Origin: SSC4 sp964642445
GTDB taxonomy: Bacteria > Chloroflexota > Anaerolineae > SSC4 > Amarolineaceae
Direction of reading: 5' to 3'
NCBI GenBank assembly: GCA_964642445.1
Contig: CAZXQZ010000127.1
Span: 1-13,605, forward strand
DNA length: 13,605 nt
How positions within the stretch are numbered: position 1 is the stretch's first letter; each line of letters opens with the position of its first letter. Shown here piece by piece: positions 1-6,237 of this stretch. The notes under the pieces are model-generated. The model was not told the origin of the DNA. It saw only the letters and a program-made list of their open reading frames with translations, and did not search any database. Both the position numbers and the translations under genes were made by a program.

Positions 1-812
1 GCCACACGCCAACGGTCACACCGACCGCGAGCCACACGCCGACGGCAACCCCAACGGCCAGCCTCACACCAACACCAACAGCAACAGCAACCCGAACACC
101 CAGGCCGACCAACACACCCCGACGTACCGACACGCCGACGCCGACGGATACCCCGACCGTGACGCCGACCGCCAGCCATACCCCGACCGTGACGCCGACG
201 GCGAGCCATACACCCACGGTGACGTCAACCGCCAGCCATACACCAACGGTCACACTGACGGCCAGCCACACGCCGACCGTGACACCGACTGCGAGCCATA
301 CACCAACGGTCACACCGACGGCCAGTCATACACCCACCGTGACACCGACGGCAAGCCATACGCCAACGGTGACACCAACCGCCAGCCATACGCCGACGAT
401 CACGCCGACGGCGAGCCATACGCCAACGGTCACACCGACGGCCAGTCACACACCTACCGTGACGCCGACGGCGAGCCATACCCCGACACCAACACCCACC
501 CATAGTCCAACGCCGACAGCGACATCACCGGCTCCCTGTTACTTCGCCGATGTCGAACCCAATGCCGACCACAGCACCCCGGACCTGTGCGACGGCGACG
601 TCGACATCGCCGACGTGCAGCGGGTCGCCGGCTGCTGGAATCAGCCGGTCAGCCCAACCTGCCCGGCCGGACTCGACCTGGATCAGTCAGGTGAAATCGA
701 TATTCTGGATGTGATCTTGGATGCCAACGAGTGGGGTTGGCCGGATTTACCTGCGTACCAGGCGCCGGCATTGACATGGGGGCCAGAGCTTGACCTGTGG
801 CGCTTCTACTGA
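1..812 (+). CDS. Thr/Pro-repeat secreted protein with C-terminal dockerin-like domain (5' partial)
   Basis: The reading frame is open from the window edge (first full codon at 3) to a TGA at 810-812, so the gene starts upstream; the GTG at 159 is an internal repeat codon, not a start. Residues encoded by about 3-530 are almost only Thr, Pro, Ala, Ser, His and Val, in ten-residue units such as PTASHTPTVT: a stiff, probably extracellular and glycosylatable linker. From 537 a compact C-terminal module begins with a Cys. It has two dockerin-like calcium loops, DGDVDIADV (from about 591) and DLDQSGEIDILDV (from about 675), plus extra cysteines that may pair. Dockerin-like domains in non-cellulosomal bacteria usually sit at the C-terminus of secreted proteins; the partner cohesin is not in the window. 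The N-terminal catalytic or adhesive part is missing, so the function of the whole protein is unknown. The next gene is convergent, 76 nt away. Confidence 0.85.
   Translation, partial: HTPTVTPTASHTPTATPTASLTPTPTATATRTPRPTNTPRRTDTPTPTDTPTVTPTASHTPTVTPTASHTPTVTSTASHTPTVTLTASHTPTVTPTASHTPTVTPTASHTPTVTPTASHTPTVTPTASHTPTITPTASHTPTVTPTASHTPTVTPTASHTPTPTPTHSPTPTATSPAPCYFADVEPNADHSTPDLCDGDVDIADVQRVAGCWNQPVSPTCPAGLDLDQSGEIDILDVILDANEWGWPDLPAYQAPALTWGPELDLWRFY
162..491 (+). repeat. 30-bp in-frame tandem repeat, 11 units
   Basis: Eleven consecutive 30-bp units encode TPTASHTPTV with only conservative changes (S or L for P in two units, I for V in one, P for V in the last). Most differences are synonymous third-base changes. 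Related, less regular units lie at 3-75. Because 30 is a multiple of three, unit gain or loss changes only linker length. Confidence 0.9.
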
Positions 813-888
813 TCGAACACCGAGCCGCAGACGCCGTACAAGAGGACCCCGTTCTCCGTCACGCTTCGCGATCTTCGCGCTTCGTGCC

Positions 889-1689
889 CTATCGCAGCAA
901 ACCGCCCTGCCGGGTGACCGCGGTGCTGAGTTCGAGGTGGGCCTGTTCGGCCAGCTGCTGGGGATCATCGTCCGGTGCGGGCAGCACGCAGCTGAGGGGT
1001 GAAACCGTCACGTGCACGGTGTAGCCGTTGGTGGCGATGCGCCAGAGCGCCTGTTTCATCGGTTCTTTGTAGGACTTGACCAGCGCCGGTTGGTCGAAGG
1101 CGATGGCGCATACCAGGTAGGGCACCTGGGCGGCGATGGCGGTTTCGAACGCGCCGTAACGCAGCGGCATGACGGCGTGCCCCGGACCGGTGCCCCCTTC
1201 GGCAAACAGCACCACCGGTGGATAAGCACGTGTTTGCAGGACCTCGATCAGTTTCTCACGGGCTGCTTTGCGGGAGCTTCTGTCCTTGCGCGCCACGAAC
1301 ACGGTGTCGATACCGGCCGCCAGCACACCCACAACCGGCCACGAACGGACGCTGGCTTTGCTCATAAAACGTACCGGGGCAATCGCCAACAGCACGACGA
1401 TGTCGGCATAGGAGATGTGGTTGGGGAAAATCAGGCCGTGATGCTGGCGAATGCGGGCACGGTCCGCACAGTGAATCTCGACCCCAAACAACGGCACCAG
1501 GAGGCGGGCCAGGATCACGACCGGCCACATCGAGAGACGTGCACCACCGATATTGACCGGCACCAGGTACAAAAGCAGCACAAACACCGCCGCCACAACA
1601 AACAGCGGCACCATGAGCGTGAGCCTGACCGTTCCCCGCACCACGGCCAACAACGAGCTGCCAAGGTCAACGTAAGTGGATAGGTTCAT
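889..1689 (-). CDS. PlsC-type lysophospholipid acyltransferase
   Basis: This 266-residue membrane protein should transfer an acyl chain to lysophosphatidic acid or a related lysolipid at the inner face of the membrane. It has one long hydrophobic stretch at about 22-45 (possibly a second at 54-70) and then the PlsC blocks in order: NHISYAD at 90-96 (HX4D, catalytic H91 and D96), FMSKASVRSWPVVG at 108-121, FVARKDRSSR at 131-140, and LFAEGGTGPG at 161-170. The last block normally reads FPEGTRS, so this variant (EGG-T) is unusual, although the key Glu164 is kept. The ATG at 1689 is chosen because AGAGGA lies about 11 nt upstream; an in-frame TTG at 1713 would add eight residues. The gene stands alone, convergent with the dockerin gene and divergent from the small ORF at 1881. 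Substrate (phospholipid or lipid-A/ornithine-lipid type) cannot be told from sequence. Confidence 0.85.
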   Translation of the reverse strand: MNLSTYVDLGSSLLAVVRGTVRLTLMVPLFVVAAVFVLLLYLVPVNIGGARLSMWPVVILARLLVPLFGVEIHCADRARIRQHHGLIFPNHISYADIVVLLAIAPVRFMSKASVRSWPVVGVLAAGIDTVFVARKDRSSRKAAREKLIEVLQTRAYPPVVLFAEGGTGPGHAVMPLRYGAFETAIAAQVPYLVCAIAFDQPALVKSYKEPMKQALWRIATNGYTVHVTVSPLSCVLPAPDDDPQQLAEQAHLELSTAVTRQGGLLR

Positions 1690-1725
1690 TGCGCGACCTG
1701 TCCTCTGTGCCAATTCACAGGATCA

Positions 1726-1734
1726 TGATAGAAT
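1726..1734 (+). promoter_or_regulatory. possible extended -10 promoter upstream of the small membrane ORF
   Basis: TGATAGAAT reads as an extended -10 (TGn followed by TAGAAT). No -35 element is recognisable. It would give a leader of about 140 nt before the ORF at 1881. Weak support. Confidence 0.25.
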
Positions 1735-1880
1735 CGTCTACACATCACGAAGGGGTGCAGGTAAATTGGATTGAATGGATGTGCGCGTGATCCCGCACGC
1801 GATCCAGACTCTGCATCAGGAGATTCGACCCACGTCGCGGCCTCGTCAATCGTGTGCAAGCTTAGCAGGATTTGGATACA

Positions 1881-1988
1881 ATGTCAAAAAACGGCCCACG
1901 ATTTACCCTGATCATCGCTGGCCTGCTGCTGGGTCTGGCAGCATTTGCCATGCTGTGCAGCATCTTGCTGGTACTTGGGATGGTCTGA
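1881..1988 (+). CDS. 35-residue single-span membrane miniprotein
   Basis: A short ORF, ATG at 1881 to TGA at 1986-1988, encodes 35 residues. Lys3 and Arg7 precede an uninterrupted hydrophobic stretch from about 8 to 35, rich in Leu, Ala, Ile and Gly, which is long enough for one membrane span with the N-terminus inside. AGGA lies 10 nt upstream of the ATG. The pattern (basic head, one helix, immediate stop) is that of bacterial membrane miniproteins. There is no lipobox at the single Cys26. I do not recognise a family. It lies alone between the divergent acyltransferase and a convergent pair, so the context says nothing about its role. It could also be chance, but a clean amphipathic design plus a ribosome binding site argues for a real gene. 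Confidence 0.5.
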   Translation: MSKNGPRFTLIIAGLLLGLAAFAMLCSILLVLGMV

Positions 1989-2072
1989 TAGACTGTTGAC
2001 GGCTCACGCGAAGCCACGAAAGGCGCAAAAAGCGACGTCCTGGCTGCCCGGCGCAATCTTGTCGTCGCGTCA

Positions 2073-2139
2073 GAGCCTATCCGAATAACTGCCCTCAGGC
2101 GCCTTATCAAGGCCAACATCAGGTTATTCGGATAGGCTC
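2073..2139. repeat. perfect 17-bp inverted repeat, MITE-like or terminator
   Basis: GAGCCTATCCGAATAAC at 2073-2089 is the exact reverse complement of 2123-2139, with a 33-nt spacer. The spacer itself has a small hairpin (GCCTT at 2101-2105 with AAGGC at 2109-2113). The element is 67 bp long, lies between convergent genes, and has no T-run on either strand, which argues against a classic intrinsic terminator. The outer GAGCC ends resemble transposon termini. No convincing target duplication was found: only a single A flanks each side. Confidence 0.8.
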
Positions 2140-2178
2140 ATCGGTAAATATCCCTCTGCCAGCAGTCTGTGTGAGGTT

Positions 2179-2418
2179 CTACTTGGCCTTTTCAGCTGGC
2201 GCTGCCGGCTGCTTTTTGGCCGTTGGACTGCCCACGATTCCCGCTTTCGTAATATGATCGATGGGAATCATATACAGCAGCATGAAAAGCAGGGCAGTGG
2301 CCAGGAAGAAGAAGACGCCGTACCGATAATCGGGTACACCAAGGAAGTTCAACAACAGGTAGGTGGTGATCACCCCCGCGATGAATGAAGCACCCCAAAT
2401 TGCCACTTTTTTCGCCAT
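2179..2418 (-). CDS. small two-span membrane protein, uncharacterised
   Basis: The protein has 79 residues. The N-terminus is MAKK, followed by two hydrophobic segments at about 6-27 and 33-52 joined by a short VPDYRYG turn, and then a tail rich in Lys, Ala and Pro (68-79). The positive charge at both ends predicts both termini in the cytoplasm. The ATG at 2418 is preferred over an upstream in-frame start at 2526 because GGAG lies about 10 nt before it and the extension would overlap the end of the sirtuin gene. It follows the sirtuin on the same strand after 46 nt, so it is probably transcribed with it. I recognise no named family. A helper for an integral-membrane complex is possible but is a guess. 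Confidence 0.7.
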   Translation of the reverse strand: MAKKVAIWGASFIAGVITTYLLLNFLGVPDYRYGVFFFLATALLFMLLYMIPIDHITKAGIVGSPTAKKQPAAPAEKAK

Positions 2419-2464
2419 GTGGTCGTCACTCCAATTGCTGATATGAATCACGGATGAATCTGCA

Positions 2465-3223
2465 TCAAACAACATCGGGCCAGACTGCCGAGACCAGGAC
2501 CGGCAGTACCTGGCCAGCCGCACCACGCAACACCAGGTTGAGCCGGCGCGACAGCGGCGTCTCGCCTGGGTTGATCTCGACCGTCAGTGCACCGTGGACC
2601 TGCGCCTCCAGGGGCAGCGAGGCGGCCGGCTGCACGACGGCGGAAGTGCCCACGGATAAAAACACGTCACAACTGGCCGCCGCCGCATACGCCGCTTCCA
2701 GCGCCGCCGGCGGCAGCGATTCCCCAAACCACACCACGTCCGGCCGCACCAGACCACCGCACTGCGGGCAGCGCGGCGGCATGCCCAGTGCGGGCATCTC
2801 CAGGACCACCGGGTGCCGGTGCGTACTGCACACGTAACGCGTCAGGCTGCCGTGTAGCTCGATGACCCCTGCACTGCCCGCCCGCTGGTGCAGGCCATCC
2901 ACGTTTTGGGTTATCAACGCCCACTGCGGAACGTGTGCCTGCAAAGTCACCAAAGCCCGATGACCCGGATTCGGTTGTGCCCGCACCACGAGCTGCCGCC
3001 GCCAGACGTACCATTCCCACACCAGCTGCGGATTGCGCTGAAACGCTTCCGGCGTCGCCAAATCTTCGGGATGATAACGACTCCACAACCCCGTCTGGGC
3101 TTCGCGAAAGGTCGGTATGCCGCTCTCCGCCGAAATTCCAGCGCCGGTCAAAACAGCAACCCGCCGGGCACTCCGCAGGGCAGCGATTAGTTCGCCTGGG
3201 ATGATAGGCATGTCTGGGTGCAT
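2465..3223 (-). CDS. cobB: Sir2-family NAD-dependent protein deacylase (class III type)
   Basis: This 252-residue sirtuin removes acyl groups from lysines using NAD+. Visible motifs are GAGISAESGIPTFR at 27-40 (NAD binding), TQNVDGLHQRAG at 105-116 with the TQNVD signature, catalytic His124 in the HG pair, and PDVVWFGE at 161-168. Tyr72 and Arg75 in WEWYVWRR match the Tyr/Arg pair that in SIRT5 and E. coli CobB binds succinyl or malonyl groups, so desuccinylase or demalonylase activity is likely. The zinc site is odd: Cys132 is followed by His135 where a second Cys is normal, while the second pair Cys152/Cys155 is intact. The start at 3223 has GGAG six nt upstream; a GTG at 3250 is the alternative. 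A strong promoter lies at 3263-3290. It is followed by a small membrane protein gene. Confidence 0.93.
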   Translation of the reverse strand: MHPDMPIIPGELIAALRSARRVAVLTGAGISAESGIPTFREAQTGLWSRYHPEDLATPEAFQRNPQLVWEWYVWRRQLVVRAQPNPGHRALVTLQAHVPQWALITQNVDGLHQRAGSAGVIELHGSLTRYVCSTHRHPVVLEMPALGMPPRCPQCGGLVRPDVVWFGESLPPAALEAAYAAAASCDVFLSVGTSAVVQPAASLPLEAQVHGALTVEINPGETPLSRRLNLVLRGAAGQVLPVLVSAVWPDVV

Positions 3224-3262
3224 CGTCAGCTCCAAACCGCCGGCACACACGAGTCTACCTCT

Positions 3263-3290
3263 ATTTTACTCTTGTCCGGTCATTTGTCAA
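3263..3290 (-). promoter_or_regulatory. sigma-70 promoter of the sirtuin gene
   Basis: On the minus strand TTGACA (3290-3285) is followed by a 16-bp spacer and TAAAAT (3268-3263). The expected transcript starts near 3256, about 33 nt before the ATG at 3223. The -35 is a perfect consensus and the -10 differs at one base, in a GC-rich background where such AT-rich matches are rare. Confidence 0.7.
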
Positions 3291-3307
3291 CGAAACGCCC
3301 GTGGTGA

Positions 3308-3316
3308 TTATCCACA
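3308..3316 (+). promoter_or_regulatory. consensus DnaA box (single)
   Basis: TTATCCACA matches the DnaA-box consensus exactly and lies between the divergent sirtuin and parA genes. No second box or AT-rich unwinding region was seen, so this is not an origin by itself; chance is possible. Confidence 0.35.
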
Positions 3317-3423
3317 AGCCCTTCACGTACCGCGCATGGTCAACCGCGAATTGCGCCAATCTTCGCCAATGATTTTTATGGCGTGTTTTGTGGGCGTGTG
3401 TGCGGGTGGCTTTTGGTCGTTGC

Positions 3424-3453
3424 CGATGCCGGGGGGGGCTTTCTGCGGCATCG
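3424..3453. promoter_or_regulatory. 8-bp inverted repeat with G8 tract upstream of parA
   Basis: CGATGCCG (3424-3431) pairs perfectly with CGGCATCG (3446-3453) around a 14-nt loop. A run of eight G spans 3431-3438. The element ends 24 nt before the extended -10 of parA, a position where a regulator could bind. Function is inferred from position only. Confidence 0.35.
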
Positions 3454-3477
3454 AAAGTGGCCTGGCCACGGTTCATG

Positions 3478-3486
3478 TGGTATACT
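3478..3486 (+). promoter_or_regulatory. extended -10 promoter of parA
   Basis: TGGTATACT is an extended -10 (TGn plus TATACT, one base off TATAAT). No good -35 is seen, as expected for this promoter class. Transcription would start near 3493, leaving a leader of about 26 nt that carries the Shine-Dalgarno at 3507-3515. Confidence 0.5.
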
Positions 3487-3506
3487 GTGCCGTAGTTCAC
3501 AAACGC

Positions 3507-3515
3507 GGAGGTGAT
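3507..3515 (+). promoter_or_regulatory. strong ribosome binding site that fixes the parA start
   Basis: GGAGGTGAT is nearly the full anti-Shine-Dalgarno complement. It ends three nt before the GTG at 3519, with its GGAGGT core six nt from it. It decides for GTG 3519 over upstream in-frame starts. Confidence 0.75.
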
Positions 3516-3518
3516 GCT

Positions 3519-4268
3519 GTGCGCAAAATTGCCGTAGCACTGTCCAAGGGTGGTGTGGGGAAAACGACGACGGCGGTCAACCTGGCGGCCGGCCTGGCAC
3601 AGAGCGGCCGGCGTGTCCTGCTGGTCGACGTCGACACGCAGGGCCAGGCCTCGAAGGCGCTGGGTGTCGAGCCGGAACGCGGTCTGGCCGACCTGGCCAA
3701 CGGTGACGCTGCCGTCGACGAGGTCATTGCCCAGGCTCGCGAGAACCTCTGGCTCGTGGCCGGCGGACGGGCCCTGGCCGGTCTGAAACGCCTGATCACG
3801 CGCAAAGACTTCGGCGGCGAACAGGTGCTCAACGAAACGTTGTCACCCCTGGATGACCGGTACGATTTCGTGGTGTTGGATACCGCCCCGGGTTGGGACG
3901 CCCTGACGGTCAACGTCCTATTCTACGCCCACGAGGTGATGGCCCCGGTTTCGCTGGAAATCATGACCCTGCAGGGGCTGCGCGAGTTTCAAAAGAGCAT
4001 GCTTGCCATTCAGAAATACCACCCCGGTCTGAGCCTGAATTACATTGTGCCGACGTTTTTCGACCGCCGGGTGCGCAAATCGGCCGAGATTCTCGACCAG
4101 CTGCAGCAGCACTACGGTGTCCAGGTCTGTTCGCCCATTCGCTACAACGTGCGCCTGTCAGAAGCACCCGGTTATGGCCAGACGATCTTCGAGTATGCGC
4201 GCCACTCGCCCGGCGCTGATGATTACCGTGCTCTGACAGAAAAGGTGATGGCAGATGACCGCACGTAA
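3519..4268 (+). CDS. parA: ParA/Soj-family partition-type ATPase
   Basis: This 249-residue deviant Walker ATPase should dimerise on ATP and bind DNA or a surface to position a cargo. KGGVGKTT at 10-17 is the deviant Walker A with the signature lysine. VDVDTQGQAS at 36-45 is the A' motif in its Soj form, VVLDTAPG at 118-125 is the Walker B region, and VRLSEAPGYGQTIFEYA at 211-227 is the conserved ParA C-terminal segment. The length fits chromosomal Soj-type ParA with no N-terminal HTH. There is no C-terminal amphipathic helix of the MinD kind. The frame is open far upstream (to 3117), but those codons overlap the sirtuin start and its promoter; the GTG at 3519 has a near-perfect Shine-Dalgarno. 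The next gene overlaps it by 14 nt, which implies coupled translation. No ParB or parS was seen, so this may be an orphan ParA moving some other cargo. Confidence 0.93.
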   Translation: MRKIAVALSKGGVGKTTTAVNLAAGLAQSGRRVLLVDVDTQGQASKALGVEPERGLADLANGDAAVDEVIAQARENLWLVAGGRALAGLKRLITRKDFGGEQVLNETLSPLDDRYDFVVLDTAPGWDALTVNVLFYAHEVMAPVSLEIMTLQGLREFQKSMLAIQKYHPGLSLNYIVPTFFDRRVRKSAEILDQLQQHYGVQVCSPIRYNVRLSEAPGYGQTIFEYARHSPGADDYRALTEKVMADDRT

Positions 4269-4644
4269 ACACACACCGGACGTATTGGGTGACCTGCTGG
4301 GCGGCGAGCTGCCGGAGGAGCCGGCCAACCTCATTACCACCACGCCACAACGCCAGCCACGCCCGCGGGCGCGCCAGGAGCCAAAACCGCGCCCGGCACC
4401 GCAGCCGGTGATGGACAAACCTCAGTGGGAATACCTGGTCGTCACCTTCCAGCATTACCGCGGCTGGCGCCCACGCTACGCCAACGGCCAGGAACTGAAC
4501 CACTGGACCGAGATGCCTGTCCTGCCAGACTACCTGAACGTCCTCGGCGAATTGGGCTGGGAACTGAGTGCCGCCAGCTCAGGGCAGACATTTTTTGGCA
4601 ACCGTGACCTGGTGCAGTTGTTCTTCCGGCGTGCGCGCGGTTGA
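4255..4644 (+). CDS. ParA-coupled small protein with DUF4177-like domain
   Basis: The protein has 129 residues in three parts. Residues 1-20 (including RKHTPDVLGDLLGG) form a basic-then-hydrophobic peptide. Residues 28-52 are a Pro/Arg/Gln-rich linker. Residues 57-126 form a compact domain beginning WEYLVVTF and including LNVLGELGWEL, the pattern I associate with DUF4177-type domains. The head faintly recalls the N-terminal ParB peptide (KRGLGRGLDALLG type) that stimulates ParA ATPase. The ATG lies inside the end of parA (14-nt overlap), so the two are almost surely made together. There is no HTH or ParB nuclease-like domain. I infer that it is the adaptor or activator partner of this ParA; that is not established. 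It ends 15 nt from a convergent gene. Confidence 0.8.
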   Translation: MTARKHTPDVLGDLLGGELPEEPANLITTTPQRQPRPRARQEPKPRPAPQPVMDKPQWEYLVVTFQHYRGWRPRYANGQELNHWTEMPVLPDYLNVLGELGWELSAASSGQTFFGNRDLVQLFFRRARG

Positions 4645-4659
4645 CCAGCGGCCCCATTA

Positions 4660-6237
4660 CTACGTGATCACCACCTGCCCGCAGTAATCGCAGCGGTCGA
4701 TGCCCAACGGCAGCGTGCCGCCGCAGTTTGGGCACTTGAAGGTCTCGACCCGCACGGGCACCCCGGCCTTCTGCATGGCGGCTTCGTTCTCCGCCAGCTG
4801 GCTGCGCAGCTCACGCAGCCGCTCCAGGTAGGCCTGCGGCTCGATCTCCCCCGCAGCTTTCAGCCGCTCGACGTCGGCGATGTTTTCGTGCAGCATTCGC
4901 CGGCGGGCTTGCATGCCCTCGGCGCTCTCATCTTCGACGGCCAGACGGAGTGGCGGCTTACGCGGCATGGTAACGACGAACCAGGCCACACCCGCAATCA
5001 CGAGCGACAGCAGAATACCGGCCAGCAGCGGTGTGTACCAGGCCGGCGCCTGTTCCTTTTGCAGCGACAGCAGCGCCACGCGGTTGCCAAAGGCGACCGA
5101 CAGCTGGTCCGAGTCGCTCAGGCGGCCTCCGTCGAGCCGTGTGATCGCTTCGGGAAACGAGGCCACGCTGTAACGGCTGCCAGCAGGCCCACTGAACAGA
5201 GTGATCCCACCCGTTTCATCGCCCACGATCGCCTCTTCCTGTCCATCGTCGTCGACGTCCTGGGCGACGATGCCGTAGACACGCTCCGGCACCGAGCTCG
5301 ACCACAGCTCACGCCCGTCGACGGCGAATGCCCACACACCACCATCTCTACCGCCAACGACGAACTCGCGCGCAGACGGTTTACCGTCCAGCTCGACCTC
5401 GCGGATCTCGACGATGGTCTGGCCCAGGCGCTGCTCGAAACGCGGCGTCCCGCTGCCCGCATCGAGCATGACCAGGTCACCGTAGTCGCCACCCAAGAGG
5501 ATCTCCGACGTGCCATCACCATCCAGGTCGTAGGCACGCAGGCGGCGCAGGGGGCCGTTGTATGGGTAGCTCCACTGCACCTGGCCACGCTCGTCGACCA
5601 GGACGACGGTCCCGTCGTGGTTGGCCGCCGCCAGGTGACGCTGGCCCGCCACCAGGGCATCGTCGAGGCCTCGAATGTAGTCACCTACGCCGACCTGGGC
5701 TCGCCAGGCCTCGTCTCCGCCGGCGGTCACCGCCACCAGCTGGCCACCGGTGTCTCCAAATACGATCTGAGGACCCGCTGGAAACCGGATCACGGCGACA
5801 CGCGAGGGATCACCGACTTCAGCCAACGGAGCACTGCCGAGGGTTTCGCCGCTGCCATCGAAAACGGCCAACACGACACCCAATTGATCGTCGTCCAGCC
5901 GCCGCATGGCGGCCACGATGTCCTCCACGCCGTCCTGGTTCGTATCGCCGAGGGTCGTGGCCAGCGGAGGTTGGGTTGTGACGCTGAACTGCTCGTTGCC
6001 GGCGTTGTTCAAAACGGCCAGGGTGCTGGCGTTCTGCACGAACAGTTCACTGGTGCCGTCCCCGGTCACGTCGACGATTTGCATGCTCTCCATGACATCC
6101 AGCGATGGCAGCTCCCACACGGCGGTGCCGGTGAAGCGTGCGACCTGGCTGCTGGTCGAGAGTGACCACGCCGCCAACATCACAACGATGATCAGAACCA
6201 CGGCCAAAATGATGGTCGTCCACGCACGACTGGTCAT
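4660..6237 (-). CDS. membrane protein with external FG-GAP/VCBS-like propeller and cytoplasmic zinc ribbon
   Basis: The protein has 525 residues. TM1 is at about 7-24. Residues 35-395 are blade-like repeats with calcium-loop motifs DVTGDGTSE (56-64), DTNQDGVED (98-106), DLDGDGTSE (237-245) and DVDDDGQEE (327-335), plus PQQ-like segments such as GQVQWSYPYNG and GRELWSSSVP; together these suggest a beta-propeller outside the membrane. TM2 is at about 402-424, followed by basic PRKPP. Residues 436-490 are a charged, probably coiled-coil region containing AAGEIEPQAYLERLRELR, similar to SHOCT-like short helices. The C-terminus is a zinc ribbon, Cys502/505 and 516/519 (CPNC and CDYC). The start is the ATG at 6237, which overlaps the upstream gene by four nt; a longer frame to 6609 is only read-through antisense to that gene's body. 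I know no named family with this whole layout. A sensor or scaffold role is inferred. Confidence 0.85.
   Translation of the reverse strand: MTSRAWTTIILAVVLIIVVMLAAWSLSTSSQVARFTGTAVWELPSLDVMESMQIVDVTGDGTSELFVQNASTLAVLNNAGNEQFSVTTQPPLATTLGDTNQDGVEDIVAAMRRLDDDQLGVVLAVFDGSGETLGSAPLAEVGDPSRVAVIRFPAGPQIVFGDTGGQLVAVTAGGDEAWRAQVGVGDYIRGLDDALVAGQRHLAAANHDGTVVLVDERGQVQWSYPYNGPLRRLRAYDLDGDGTSEILLGGDYGDLVMLDAGSGTPRFEQRLGQTIVEIREVELDGKPSAREFVVGGRDGGVWAFAVDGRELWSSSVPERVYGIVAQDVDDDGQEEAIVGDETGGITLFSGPAGSRYSVASFPEAITRLDGGRLSDSDQLSVAFGNRVALLSLQKEQAPAWYTPLLAGILLSLVIAGVAWFVVTMPRKPPLRLAVEDESAEGMQARRRMLHENIADVERLKAAGEIEPQAYLERLRELRSQLAENEAAMQKAGVPVRVETFKCPNCGGTLPLGIDRCDYCGQVVIT

Noticed and set aside
162..491. 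Regular 30-bp repeats as a CRISPR array
   Set aside because: The units are contiguous, have no unique spacers, and keep one open frame coding for a Thr/Pro stalk.
867..879. Hairpin CGCGA-TCT-TCGCG as a terminator between the dockerin and acyltransferase genes
   Set aside because: The stem is only five base pairs, with no T-run on either strand.
1877..1882. TACAAT as a -10 box for the small membrane ORF
   Set aside because: It overlaps the start codon, so transcription would begin inside the ORF, and no -35 is present.
1775..1999. Overlapping 74-codon ORF on the plus strand
   Set aside because: It has no ribosome binding site and no protein-like pattern, and it reads the hydrophobic ORF at 1881 in a different frame.
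3117..3518. Longer ParA starting upstream
   Set aside because: It would overlap the sirtuin start and its promoter. The ParA fold begins exactly at GTG 3519, which has a near-perfect ribosome binding site.
4888..6165. Long open frame on the plus strand (425 codons) antisense to the propeller gene
   Set aside because: It has the low-complexity His/Arg/Gln composition of an antisense frame in GC-rich DNA, and no domain; the opposite strand encodes a clear protein.
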